Source: Streptomyces albogriseolus
GTDB taxonomy: Bacteria > Actinomycetota > Actinomycetes > Streptomycetales > Streptomycetaceae
DNA: 64,000 bases
NCBI GenBank assembly: GCA_014650475.1
Contig: BMVA01000016.1
Coordinates: 124,001 to 188,000, forward strand
Direction: 5' to 3'
Made by a program: the position numbers and the translations under genes. The notes beneath the pieces were generated by a model. It was not told the DNA's origin. It saw only the letters and a program-made list of their open reading frames with translations, and did no database searches. Numbering within the stretch: the first letter of the stretch is position 1; every line of letters starts with the position of its first letter. Below, piece by piece: positions 1 to 8,017 of the stretch.

Positions 1-411
1 CGGGTAGCCGAACGCCTCCCGCAGCACGAACACCGCGCGCTCCAGCGGGGAGAGCGTCTCCAGGACGACGAGCACCGCGAGGGACACGGAGTCGGCGAGC
101 ACCGCCCGCTCGGCGGTGTCCGTCACGGTGTCGCCGAAGTCGGTGGCGAAGGGCTCGGGCAGCCAGGGGCCGACGTAGGTCTCGCCGCGTGCCTTGATCT
201 GCCGGAGCCGGTCGACGGCGAGGCGGGTGGTGATCCGCACCAGGAAGCCGCGCGGCTCGCGCACGGCGGTCCGGTCGCCGCCGGACCAGCGCAGCCACGC
301 GTCCTGGACGACGTCCTCGGCGTCGGCCACCCGCCCCAGCATGCGGTAGGCGACGCCCATGAGCACGGGCCGGTGTTCCTCGAAGAGCTCGGTCGCGGTG
401 TCGGCGGTCAC
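1..411 (-). CDS. ECF sigma factor, SigJ/ECF41-like (C-terminus outside window)
   Basis: Only the first 137 codons are in the window; the gene runs off the left edge. The translation from a GTG at 409-411 carries a sigma-70 region 2 (AYRMLGRVADAEDVVQDAW, about residues 21-39) and the beginning of region 4 (LSPLERAVFVLREAFGYP, about 120-137). This spacing and the LSPLERAVFVLRE wording are typical of the SigJ/ECF41 group, which normally has an extra SnoaL-like C-terminal domain instead of a separate anti-sigma gene; that part cannot be seen here. It would direct RNA polymerase to a small regulon. It is transcribed away from the alpha/beta hydrolase at 597. An ATG six bases upstream of the GTG is out of frame and stops at once. 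Confidence 0.9.
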   Translation of the reverse strand, partial: MTADTATELFEEHRPVLMGVAYRMLGRVADAEDVVQDAWLRWSGGDRTAVREPRGFLVRITTRLAVDRLRQIKARGETYVGPWLPEPFATDFGDTVTDTAERAVLADSVSLAVLVVLETLSPLERAVFVLREAFGYP

Positions 412-596
412 GAGGTCATCCCAGCGGACGGGTGCGGGTGTGTCCAGGCGGCGCCGGGGCCTCGAGGGCGGTGGGCGGCGTGATGGGCTACCCGTCGGTA
501 GTAATTGCTGACAAGCTGTCTACGACGTCGGGCGACGTCCCTTTCCGTGAGTCCGTTCCGCGGGTCCGTTCCGCGCGTCCGAACGAGGAGCACCTC

Positions 597-1427
597 ATGT
601 CCGCGACCGTCACCTACCGGGTCACCTCTCCGCGAGGCCCGCAGTCCGTGACCCTGTCCTACGCACGCGTGGGGCGCGGGGAACCGCTGCTCCTGCTGCA
701 CGGCATCGGGCACCACCGGCAGGCCTGGGACCCGGTCGTGGACATCCTGGCCACCGAGCGCGAGGTGATCGCCGTGGACCTGCCCGGCTTCGGCGCCTCG
801 CCCGCCCTGCCCGACGGCCTCGACCACGACCTGCCCACCATGACCGCCGCGCTCGGCGGCCTGTGCGAGGCGCTGGAGCTGGACCGGCCGCACGTCGCCG
901 GCAACTCCCTGGGCGGGCTGCTCGCCCTGGAGATGGGGCGGGCGCGGCTGGTGCGGTCGGTGACGGCGCTGTCCCCCGCCGGGTTCTGGACGCCGGCCGA
1001 ACGGCGGTACGCGTTCGCCGTGCTGTCCGCCATGCGGGGGATCGCGGAGCGGATGCCGGCGCGGGTGGTCGAGGGGCTGGCCCGGTCCGCGGTCGGGCGG
1101 TCCGTGCTGACCAGTACGATCTACGCCCGGCCCGGGCGGCGTGCGCCGGAGGCGGTGGTCGCCGAGACGCGCGCGCTGGCCGAGGCGACCGGGTTCGCCC
1201 GGACGCTGCGGGCGGGCGGGTCCGTGCGGTTCACGGAGGACGTGCGGGGTGTTCCGGTGACGGTGGCGTGGGGGGCTCGGGACCGTCTGCTGATTCCGCG
1301 GCAGGGGGTGCGGGCGAAGCAGATCATTCCGCGGGCGCGGTTGGTTCGGTTGCCGGGGTGCGGGCATGTGCCGATGAATGACGATCCGGCGTTGGTGGCG
1401 CGGGTTCTGCTGGACGGGAGTCGCTAG
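597..1427 (+). CDS. alpha/beta hydrolase
   Basis: A 276-residue alpha/beta-hydrolase fold enzyme. The oxyanion strand LLLLHGIG lies near residues 31-38, the nucleophile elbow GNSLGG puts the catalytic Ser at about 104, a candidate acid Asp is in WGARDRLL and the His in GCGHVPMND near the C-terminus. All triad residues are therefore present. No signal peptide, so probably cytoplasmic; substrate unknown. The reading frame is open upstream, but the ATG at 597 was chosen because GAGGAG at 585-590 sits 6 nt ahead of it. It is divergent from the sigma factor, so it could belong to that regulon, but nothing in the sequence proves it. Confidence 0.9.
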   Translation: MSATVTYRVTSPRGPQSVTLSYARVGRGEPLLLLHGIGHHRQAWDPVVDILATEREVIAVDLPGFGASPALPDGLDHDLPTMTAALGGLCEALELDRPHVAGNSLGGLLALEMGRARLVRSVTALSPAGFWTPAERRYAFAVLSAMRGIAERMPARVVEGLARSAVGRSVLTSTIYARPGRRAPEAVVAETRALAEATGFARTLRAGGSVRFTEDVRGVPVTVAWGARDRLLIPRQGVRAKQIIPRARLVRLPGCGHVPMNDDPALVARVLLDGSR

Positions 1428-1463
1428 GCCGGTTCTTCACCGCTGGCCGGTGAGGGGCTTGTC

Positions 1464-1483
1464 GCGCAGTTCCCCGCGCCCCT
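1464..1483 (+). repeat. copy 1 of a 20-bp intergenic repeat
   Basis: The sequence GCGCAGTTCCCCGCGCCCCT. The same 20 bases recur exactly at 21368-21387, 25370-25389 and 25492-25511, and in reverse complement at 21415-21434, 21498-21517 and 25569-25588. This copy lies between two co-directional genes, 37 nt after the hydrolase stop. Confidence 0.9.
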
Positions 1484-1520
1484 CCGGGCGTGTTGTTCAT
1501 CCGGCGTTTCCATGGTCGGC

Positions 1521-1543
1521 GTAGGTGTGGGGTGCACACCTAC
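1521..1543 (+). promoter_or_regulatory. perfect 8-bp inverted repeat upstream of phoD-like gene
   Basis: GTAGGTGT (1521-1528) and ACACCTAC (1536-1543) flank a 7-nt spacer, ending 8 nt before the GGAGG ribosome binding site at 1552-1556. It is either an operator or a 5'-leader hairpin that could control access to the ribosome binding site. PhoP boxes in Streptomyces are direct repeats, so this is not an obvious PhoP site. Confidence 0.5.
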
Positions 1544-1563
1544 CGACCTACGGAGGCGTACTC

Positions 1564-3129
1564 ATGGCAATCCGTCCGCTGCCCGGCCGTCGCTCCCTGC
1601 TGAAGGGGTCGCTCGCCGCCTCGGCGGGGCTGGCCCTGCCCGCGTTCACCCGGTCGGGGCGCCCCACGGCCGAGTGGGGCGTCCAGACCGGCGACGTCAC
1701 CCGTGACTCCGCGCTGGTGTGGGTGCGGTCGGACCGGCCGGCGCGGATGATCGTCGAGACCTCGGCCACGGAGTCGTTCCGCGACGTACGCCGGATGCGG
1801 GGCCCCTTGATCGGCCCCGGCACCGACTTCACCGGCACCACCCGGCTGCGCGGGCTGCCGCCGGGCGAGCAGATCCACTACCGGGTGCTGCTCGCCGATC
1901 CCGACGACCCGCGCCGTACGAGCGCGCCGGTCGCCGGCGCCTTCCGTACCGTGCCGGACCGGCGGCGGGACGGGGTGCGGTTCGTGTGGTCGGGCGACCT
2001 GGCCGGGCAGGGCTGGGGCATCAACCCGGAGTTCGGCGGCTACCGCATCTTCGACGCGATGGCCCGGCTCGACCCGGACTTCTTCCTGTTCAGCGGGGAC
2101 ACCGTCTACGCCGACGGGCCCATCGCGGCGTCCGCGGAACTGCCGGACGGCAGCCTCTGGCGGAACATCACCACCGAGGAGAAGTCCAAGGTCGCGGAGA
2201 GCCTGGCGGAGTTCCGCGGCGCCTTCCGCTACAACCTGCTGGACGAGCACCTGCGCCGGTTCAACGCCCGCGTCCCGTCGATCGTGCAGTGGGACGACCA
2301 CGAGGTGCGCAACAACTGGTACCCGGGACAGCGGATCGCGGACACCGACACCCGGTACACCGAGAAGAGCGTCGACGTGCTGGCGGCCCGCGCCCGGCGG
2401 GCGTTCGGGGAGTACTTCCCCATGTCGACGCCGCGGCCCGGCGCCCGGGAGGGGCGCGTCCACCGGGTGGTGCGGCAAGGCCCGCTGCTCGACATCTTCG
2501 TGCTGGACATGCGGACGTACCGGAACGCCAACTCGCCCGGCGACCAGACCGTCGACCCGCAGGGCATCCTGGGCCGGGAGCAACTGGACTGGCTGAAGCG
2601 GGAGCTGGCGCGGTCGCGGGCGGTGTGGAAGGTGATCGCCGCCGACATGCCGATCGGCCTGGTCGTGCCCGACACCACCGAGGGCCGCCCGCACGTCGAG
2701 GCGGTGGCGCAGGGCGATCCGGGGGCGCCGCTGGGGCGCGAGCTGCAGATCGCGGAGCTGCTGCGGTTCATCAAGCACCGGAGGATCACCGGGACGGTGT
2801 GGCTGACGGCCGACGTGCACCACACCTCGGCGCAGCACTACCAGCCCGCGCGGGCCGCGTTCGGCGATTTCGAGCCGTTCTGGGAGTTCGTCTCGGGGCC
2901 GCTCAACGCGGGCGCGTTCCCGGCCACGGAGCTGGACGCGACGTTCGGTCCGGAGCGGGTGTGGGTGAAGGCGCCCACCACCGCCAACGTCTCCCCCGCC
3001 GACGGACACCAGTTCTTCGGCGAGGTGGAGATCGACGGCGGCAGCGGCGAACTGACCGTGCGGCTGCGGGAGATGGACGGCACGGTGCTGTTCAGAAAGA
3101 CGCTGCAGCCGGGCCTCGTCGGCCAGTAA
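1564..3129 (+). CDS. Tat-exported PhoD-family alkaline phosphatase/phosphodiesterase
   Basis: 521 residues. The N-terminus has a twin-arginine motif (RRSLLKGS, residues 9-16) followed by an Ala/Leu-rich stretch, so export by Tat is expected. A PhoD_N domain is followed by the metallophosphoesterase core: SGDTVYADG (about 177-185), WDDHEVRNNW (about 244-253) and TADVHHTSAQHY (about 416-427). PhoD enzymes are extracellular Ca/Fe-dependent phosphomono- or diesterases used to scavenge phosphate. The start was set at the ATG preceded by GGAGG (1552-1556, 7-nt spacing), which places the RR motif correctly; an in-frame upstream start at 1525 would bury it. Single-gene unit with its own inverted repeat upstream. 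Confidence 0.93.
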   Translation: MAIRPLPGRRSLLKGSLAASAGLALPAFTRSGRPTAEWGVQTGDVTRDSALVWVRSDRPARMIVETSATESFRDVRRMRGPLIGPGTDFTGTTRLRGLPPGEQIHYRVLLADPDDPRRTSAPVAGAFRTVPDRRRDGVRFVWSGDLAGQGWGINPEFGGYRIFDAMARLDPDFFLFSGDTVYADGPIAASAELPDGSLWRNITTEEKSKVAESLAEFRGAFRYNLLDEHLRRFNARVPSIVQWDDHEVRNNWYPGQRIADTDTRYTEKSVDVLAARARRAFGEYFPMSTPRPGAREGRVHRVVRQGPLLDIFVLDMRTYRNANSPGDQTVDPQGILGREQLDWLKRELARSRAVWKVIAADMPIGLVVPDTTEGRPHVEAVAQGDPGAPLGRELQIAELLRFIKHRRITGTVWLTADVHHTSAQHYQPARAAFGDFEPFWEFVSGPLNAGAFPATELDATFGPERVWVKAPTTANVSPADGHQFFGEVEIDGGSGELTVRLREMDGTVLFRKTLQPGLVGQ

Positions 3130-3166
3130 CGCAGCATTTCGGACAGAAGCGGGCTTTACCCGTCAG

Positions 3167-3209
3167 TCACAGTGCGTTCGTGATCACGAAACACGATTCC
3201 TTCACAGTG
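3167..3209 (+). promoter_or_regulatory. 14-bp palindrome flanked by direct repeats (candidate operator)
   Basis: TTCGTGATCACGAA (3177-3190) is a perfect 14-bp palindrome. The octamer TCACAGTG occurs on both sides, at 3167-3174 and 3202-3209. The composite ends 5 nt before the ATG at 3215, where a repressor would block the ACT-GNAT gene. The binding protein is unknown. Confidence 0.55.
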
Positions 3210-3214
3210 ACGGT

Positions 3215-4483
3215 ATGAGTCGAGACATGTTTGACGTGACGAACGACCGTGACGGAGGGCGCACGCCCCGCTGGAACCCGCTCGCCCGTGCCGCGCGCTG
3301 CGGGGAGGCGCTGCACGCATGGCGGACACGCCGCCACGGCCACGCGCCGCCGGCACACGATACCGGCGGCGCTCCGCCGTCGCCCGAGCCGGCAGCGGTC
3401 GAGAGCGCGCTGTGGCGGATGCGGACGACGGTGCGGGACGAGCCGGGCGCGCTGGCGGCCCTGTGCACGGCGCTGGCCGAGCGGCGGGTCGACATCCTGA
3501 GCCTCCAGACGCACCCGCTGGGCGCGCATACCGTCGACGAGTTCCTGCTGCGCGTGCCGGCCGGCACGGACCTCGTCGCGGCGGTGACCGCGGGCGGGGG
3601 CACGGACACCTGGGCCGAGCGGGCCGACGCCCACGACCTGGTGGACGGCCCGACGCGGATGCTGGGGCTGGCCGCCCGCACCGCGACGGACGCCGCGGAA
3701 CTGCCTCTGGTGCTGCGCCAGTTGCTGGGGCGTTGCACGATCCGCTCCCAGCCCGCCGCGGCGGCCGGCGCCGGAGCGGCGGCCGTGCCGCCGGAGGGCG
3801 TCCTGGAGGACACCGTCATCCGGCTGCGCGACCCTGAGGGCGGCGTCCTCACGGTGGAGCGGCCGTATCTGCCGTTCACCCCCACGGAGTTCGCCCGTGC
3901 CCGGGCGCTGGTGGAGCTGGACGCCCGGCTCGGTCCGCGGATGCCGCGCGGCCGTGACGTGCTGACGCTGTCCGAGGGCGGTCACGTCTCCGTGCGCCGC
4001 GCGGACACCGCCGACCTGGACGCGGCGCGGGCGATGCACGAGCGGTGCTCCGCCGAGACGCTGCGGCGCCGGTACCACGGCCCGGTCGGTGACGCGAGCC
4101 GCTACCTCAACCACCTGCTCAGCCCGCGCTTCGGCCGCACGCTCGCCGCGCAGACCGCGTCCGGCGAGATCGTCGCCCTCGGCCACCTGCTGTGGGACGG
4201 CGACGAGACCGAGGTGGCGCTGATCGTCGAGGACGCGTGGCAGCGGCGGGGCATCGGCGCGGAACTGCTGTCCCGGCTGGTGGGCATGGCGGTCGAGGCG
4301 GACTGCGCCCATGTGTACGCCGTGACGCAGGCGTCCAACACGGGCATGGTCGCCGCGATGCGGGGCCTGGGCCTCCCCCTCGACTACCAGGTCGAGGAGG
4401 GCACCCTCGTCATCACCGCCCGCCTGACCCCCACCCCGGCCGCCCGCACCCCGGAGACCGGCGGGAGGGTCGCCCGCCACTGA
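3215..4483 (+). CDS. ACT-domain / GNAT N-acetyltransferase fusion
   Basis: 422 residues with two recognisable parts. An ACT-like regulatory domain begins near residue 65 (MRTTVRDEPGALAALCTALA) and is followed by a probable second, weaker ACT-like repeat up to about 210. A GNAT fold occupies about 257-405, with the acetyl-CoA loop in EDAWQRRGIGAELLSRL (about 338-354). This suggests an acetyltransferase controlled by a small ligand, most likely an amino acid, as in other ACT-GNAT proteins. Start: ATG 3215 gives the longest sensible product; ATG 3227 is possible and neither has a strong ribosome binding site. A palindrome lies immediately upstream. Confidence 0.85.
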   Translation: MSRDMFDVTNDRDGGRTPRWNPLARAARCGEALHAWRTRRHGHAPPAHDTGGAPPSPEPAAVESALWRMRTTVRDEPGALAALCTALAERRVDILSLQTHPLGAHTVDEFLLRVPAGTDLVAAVTAGGGTDTWAERADAHDLVDGPTRMLGLAARTATDAAELPLVLRQLLGRCTIRSQPAAAAGAGAAAVPPEGVLEDTVIRLRDPEGGVLTVERPYLPFTPTEFARARALVELDARLGPRMPRGRDVLTLSEGGHVSVRRADTADLDAARAMHERCSAETLRRRYHGPVGDASRYLNHLLSPRFGRTLAAQTASGEIVALGHLLWDGDETEVALIVEDAWQRRGIGAELLSRLVGMAVEADCAHVYAVTQASNTGMVAAMRGLGLPLDYQVEEGTLVITARLTPTPAARTPETGGRVARH

Positions 4484-4497
4484 CCCGACGACGGAAA

Positions 4498-4528
4498 ACG
4501 GCCCGGCACGCAGCGCGTGCCGGGCCGT
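4498..4528. terminator. bidirectional hairpin between convergent genes
   Basis: A 14-bp perfect stem, ACGGCCCGGCACGC (4498-4511) with GCGTGCCGGGCCGT (4515-4528), around a 3-nt loop, 14 nt after the stop of the ACT-GNAT gene and 22 nt from the stop of the PLP enzyme on the other strand. Position and symmetry fit a shared terminator. Confidence 0.85.
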
Positions 4529-4549
4529 CCCCCGTCCATGGGCGGTCCG

Positions 4550-5737
4550 TCAGCCCTGGGCCATGGCCTCTGTCCGGGCCGGGTGCGCGGACGGCGTGCC
4601 CAGGGCCTGGTCGAGGTCCGCCCAGAGGTCCTCGACGTCCTCCAGGCCGACCGAGAGGCGGAGCAGGCGGTCGGAGACGCCCGCGTCCCTGCGGTCGTCG
4701 GCGTCGACGATGCGGTGGCTGATGGACGCCGGGTGCTGGATCAGGGAGTCCACGCTGCCGAGGCTCACCGCCGGGGTGATCAGGCGGACGCCGGCGATCA
4801 CCGCGTGCGGGTCGCCGTGCACCTCGAAGGCGACCATCGCGCCGCCGACGCTCGGGTAGTGCACCCGGGCCACGCGCGGGTCCGCGGCGAGGCGGGCCGC
4901 CAGTCCTGCGGCGTTCGCGGACGCCGCCCGTACCCGGACCGGCAGCGTCGACAGGCCGCGCAGCAGCAGGTAGCCGGCCAGCGGATGCAGCACCCCGCCG
5001 GTGGCGAACCGCACCTGCCGCAGCCGCCCGGCGAACTCCTCGTCGCAGGCGACCACACCGGCCAGCACGTCGCCGTGCCCGCCGAGGTACTTGGTGGCGC
5101 TGTGCAGCACCAGCCGCGCCCCCTGCTCGACGGGACGCTGCAGCACCGGCGTGGCGAAGGTGTTGTCGACGAGCAGCGGCACGGAGCCGCAGGCGTGGGC
5201 GACGGCCCGCAGGTCGATCTCGGCGAGCGTGGGGTTGGCGGGCGACTCCACCAGCACCAGTCCGGTGTCCGGGCGGAGCGCGTCGGCGACCCCGGCCGGG
5301 TCGGTCCAGGTGACCTCGGAGCCGAGCAGCCCGGCGGTCAGCAGATGGTCGCTGCACCCGTACAGCGGGCGTACGGCGACGACGTGCCGCAGCCCCATGG
5401 AGCCGCGGACCAGCAGGACGGCGCTGAGCGCGGCCATGCCGCTGGCGAAGGCGACCGCCGACTCGGTGCCCTCCAGACGGGCGAGCGCGGTCTCGAAGCG
5501 TGCGACGGTCGGGTTGCCGAGCCGCCCGTAGACCGGCGGGCCGTCCGGTTCGGCGCCGGTGGTGGCGAAGGCGTCGATGCGCGCGGCCTCGGCCCGGCTG
5601 TCGTAGGAGGGATAGGTGGTGGACAGGTCGATCGGCGGGGCGTGCAGTCCGAGTCCGGCGAGATCGTCCCGGCCGGCGTGCACGGCCTCGGTGGCGAGTG
5701 CTCTGGTGGTGCGTCGCGTGTCCATGCCGTTGTCCAT
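4550..5737 (-). CDS. trans-sulfuration family PLP enzyme (cystathionine gamma-synthase/lyase-like)
   Basis: 395 residues of the Cys/Met-metabolism PLP family. Visible hallmarks: YGRLGNPT near the N-terminus, the VFASGMAAL-type motif (FASGMAALSAVLL), VDNTFATP, and the PLP-binding Lys in SATKYLGGHGDVLAG (near residue 215). Members catalyse gamma-elimination or gamma-replacement on homoserine- or methionine-type substrates; which one cannot be read directly. It is divergent from an Lrp-type regulator with only 60 bp between starts, a common arrangement in which the regulator controls the enzyme in response to an amino acid. ATG at 5737 was used; ATG at 5725 (MDTRRTTRAL) is equally possible. Confidence 0.9.
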   Translation of the reverse strand: MDNGMDTRRTTRALATEAVHAGRDDLAGLGLHAPPIDLSTTYPSYDSRAEAARIDAFATTGAEPDGPPVYGRLGNPTVARFETALARLEGTESAVAFASGMAALSAVLLVRGSMGLRHVVAVRPLYGCSDHLLTAGLLGSEVTWTDPAGVADALRPDTGLVLVESPANPTLAEIDLRAVAHACGSVPLLVDNTFATPVLQRPVEQGARLVLHSATKYLGGHGDVLAGVVACDEEFAGRLRQVRFATGGVLHPLAGYLLLRGLSTLPVRVRAASANAAGLAARLAADPRVARVHYPSVGGAMVAFEVHGDPHAVIAGVRLITPAVSLGSVDSLIQHPASISHRIVDADDRRDAGVSDRLLRLSVGLEDVEDLWADLDQALGTPSAHPARTEAMAQG

Positions 5738-5785
5738 GGCGCACAGGGTGAACACCGGCCGGTTCTGTACGGCCGGATCCCGTGC

Positions 5786-5791
5786 TACGTT
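5786..5791 (+). promoter_or_regulatory. -10 element of a probable leaderless Lrp gene
   Basis: TACGTT lies 6 nt before the ATG at 5798 and there is no Shine-Dalgarno, so transcription should begin at or next to the start codon. The 60-bp divergent gap also contains GGCCGG twice (5747-5752 and 5761-5766), possible half-sites for the regulator. Confidence 0.55.
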
Positions 5792-5797
5792 CGGCCG

Positions 5798-6289
5798 ATG
5801 GCCGAATCTGTCGCACTGGATCCGGTGGACCTCCATCTGCTGCGGCTGTTGCAGAACGACGCCCGGACCACGTACCGGGACCTCGCCGCGCAGGTCGGGG
5901 TCGCACCGTCGACCTGCCTGGACCGGGTGACCCGCCTGCGCCGCTCGGGCGTGATCCTCGGGCACCGCCTGCGGCTGGACCCGGCGAAGCTCGGCCGGGG
6001 TCTGCAGGCGCTGCTGTCGGTACAGGTGAGACCGCACCGGCGGGAGCTGGTGGGGCCGTTCGTGGAGCGGATCCGGGCGCTGCCGGAGTCGCTGACGGTG
6101 TTCCATCTGACCGGTCCGGACGACTATCTGGTGCATGTCGCGGTCGCGGACATGGCGGATCTGCAGCGGCTGGTGCTGGACGAGTTCACCGCCCGGCGGG
6201 AGGTGGCGCGGGTGGAGACGCGGCTGATCTTCCAGCAGTGGGACTGCGGTCCGGTCATGCCGCCTTCGCCCTCGGCTCAATCCGCGTGA
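5798..6289 (+). CDS. Lrp/AsnC family regulator
   Basis: 163 residues: an N-terminal winged helix-turn-helix (about 8-60, ARTTYRDLAAQVGVAPSTC is the HTH) and a C-terminal RAM/ligand domain with the typical GPDDYLVHVAVADM segment (about 107-120). Lrp/AsnC proteins form octamers that bind an amino acid. Its divergent neighbour is a trans-sulfuration enzyme, so a sulfur amino acid or a related substrate is the likely signal; that is inference. Start ATG has no ribosome binding site but a -10 box 6 nt upstream, implying a leaderless mRNA. Confidence 0.92.
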   Translation: MAESVALDPVDLHLLRLLQNDARTTYRDLAAQVGVAPSTCLDRVTRLRRSGVILGHRLRLDPAKLGRGLQALLSVQVRPHRRELVGPFVERIRALPESLTVFHLTGPDDYLVHVAVADMADLQRLVLDEFTARREVARVETRLIFQQWDCGPVMPPSPSAQSA

Positions 6290-6321
6290 CGTGCGGCGGA
6301 CGCCGTACCAGGATGGTCCGC

Positions 6322-8010
6322 ATGTCACCAACCAACAGCGCGCTTCCCCGTCAGGTCGCCGACGCCTATGTCGACGAGCTCATCGCCCTCGATCCGATCA
6401 CCGGGACGTACCTCGGCGTCGAAGGGAGTTCCTCCCGGCTGCCCGATCTCTCGCCCGCCGGTCAGGAGGCGGTCGCCGACCTGCTCCGGGCGACCCTCGC
6501 GCGGCTCGACGAGGCCGAGCGCCTGCCCGGCGCGGACAGCGACGCCGAACGCCGCTGCGCCCGGCTGCTGCGGGAGCGGCTGACCGCCGAACTGGCGGTG
6601 CACGAGGCCGACGAGCATCTGCGCGCGGTGGGCAACCTGGGCACGGTCGCGCACGCGGTGCGCGAGGTGTTCACGGTGACCCCGGCGGAGACGGAGAAGG
6701 ACTGGCGGGCGATCGCGGAGCGGCTGCGCGCGGTCCCTGCCGCGCTGGCCGGGTACCGGGAGTCGCTGGCGCTGGGCCTGGAACGCAAGCTGTACGCCGG
6801 GCCGCGCCCCACGCGGACGTTCGTCGGGCAGCTCGGCGAGTGGGCGGACACCGGCGAGGGCCGCGGCTGGTTCGAGGACTTCGCCGCCGCGGGCCCGGAC
6901 GCGCTGCGCGCGGAGCTGGACGAGGCCGCCCGCGCGGCGACCGCCGCCGTGGCGGAGCTGCGGGACTGGCTGCGGGACGTGTACGCCCCGGCGGTCGAGG
7001 GCGCGCCGGACACGGTGGGGCGGGAGCGCTACGCCCGCTGGTCGCGCTACTACAACGGCACCGACCTGGACCTGGACGAGGCGTACGCGTACGGCTGGTC
7101 CGAGTACTTCCGGCTGCTGGGCGAGATGAGGAAGGAGGCCGAGAAGATCCTGCCGGGGGCCGGGACCCCGTGGGTGGCGCTGGCCCACCTCGACGAGCAC
7201 GGCCGGCACATCGAGGGCGTGGACGAGGTCCGCGACTGGCTGCAGGGCCTGATGGACCAGGCGATCGACGCCCTGGACGGCACGCACTTCGACCTGGCCG
7301 AGCGGGTGCGGAAGGTGGAGTCGCGGATCGCCCCGGCGGGCAGCGCGGCGGCGCCGTACTACACGCCGCCGTCGGAGGACTTCTCCCGGCCGGGCTGCAC
7401 CTGGCTGCCCACGATGGGCATGACCCGCTTCCCGGTCTACGACCTGGTGTCCACCTGGTACCACGAGGGCGTCCCCGGCCATCACCTCCAGCTGGCGCAG
7501 TGGGTGCACGTGGCGGAGAACCTCTCCCGCTACCAGGCCACCGTCGGCATGGTCAGCGCCAACTGCGAGGGCTGGGCGCTGTACGCGGAGCGGCTGATGG
7601 ACGAGCTGGGCTTCCTCACGGACGCGGAGCAGCGGCTCGGGTACCTGGACGCGCAGATGATGCGGGCGACCCGGGTCATCGTCGACATCGGCATGCACCT
7701 GGAGCTGGAGATCCCCGCGGACTCGCCGTTCCACCCGGGTGAGCGGTGGACGCCGGAGCTGGCGCAGGAGTTCTTCGGCGCGCACAGCAGCCGCCCGGCG
7801 GACTTCGTGGAGAGCGAGCTGACCCGCTATCTCACGATTCCCGGCCAGGCCATCGGCTACAAGCTCGGCGAGCGGGCCTGGCTGCTGGGCCGGGAGAAGG
7901 CCCGCGAGCGGCACGGCGACGCCTTCGACCTGAAGGCCTGGCACATGGCCGCGCTGTCCCAGGGGTCGCTGGGCCTGGACGACCTGGTGGACGAACTGGC
8001 GGCGCTGTAG
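6322..8010 (+). CDS. DUF885 family putative metallopeptidase
   Basis: 562 residues matching DUF885 in length and layout. The conserved HExGxPGH-type motif is seen as WYHEGVPGHHLQ (about 378-389), followed by NCEGWALYAERL (about 414-425), whose Glu could be the third metal ligand. The family resembles zinc peptidases but most members have no defined substrate. No signal peptide or membrane segment. ATG 6322 was chosen over ATG 6313; a weak -10-like CAGGAT (6309-6314) lies 7 nt upstream of 6322. Transcribed towards the SDR gene on the opposite strand with 7 nt between stops. Confidence 0.88.
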   Translation: MSPTNSALPRQVADAYVDELIALDPITGTYLGVEGSSSRLPDLSPAGQEAVADLLRATLARLDEAERLPGADSDAERRCARLLRERLTAELAVHEADEHLRAVGNLGTVAHAVREVFTVTPAETEKDWRAIAERLRAVPAALAGYRESLALGLERKLYAGPRPTRTFVGQLGEWADTGEGRGWFEDFAAAGPDALRAELDEAARAATAAVAELRDWLRDVYAPAVEGAPDTVGRERYARWSRYYNGTDLDLDEAYAYGWSEYFRLLGEMRKEAEKILPGAGTPWVALAHLDEHGRHIEGVDEVRDWLQGLMDQAIDALDGTHFDLAERVRKVESRIAPAGSAAAPYYTPPSEDFSRPGCTWLPTMGMTRFPVYDLVSTWYHEGVPGHHLQLAQWVHVAENLSRYQATVGMVSANCEGWALYAERLMDELGFLTDAEQRLGYLDAQMMRATRVIVDIGMHLELEIPADSPFHPGERWTPELAQEFFGAHSSRPADFVESELTRYLTIPGQAIGYKLGERAWLLGREKARERHGDAFDLKAWHMAALSQGSLGLDDLVDELAAL

Positions 8011-8017
8011 GGCGGGT

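Noticed and set aside
408-1367. Long minus-strand frame opposite the alpha/beta hydrolase
   Set aside because: Low-complexity Arg/Pro/Gly translation typical of high-GC shadows; the plus strand carries a full hydrolase with its triad.
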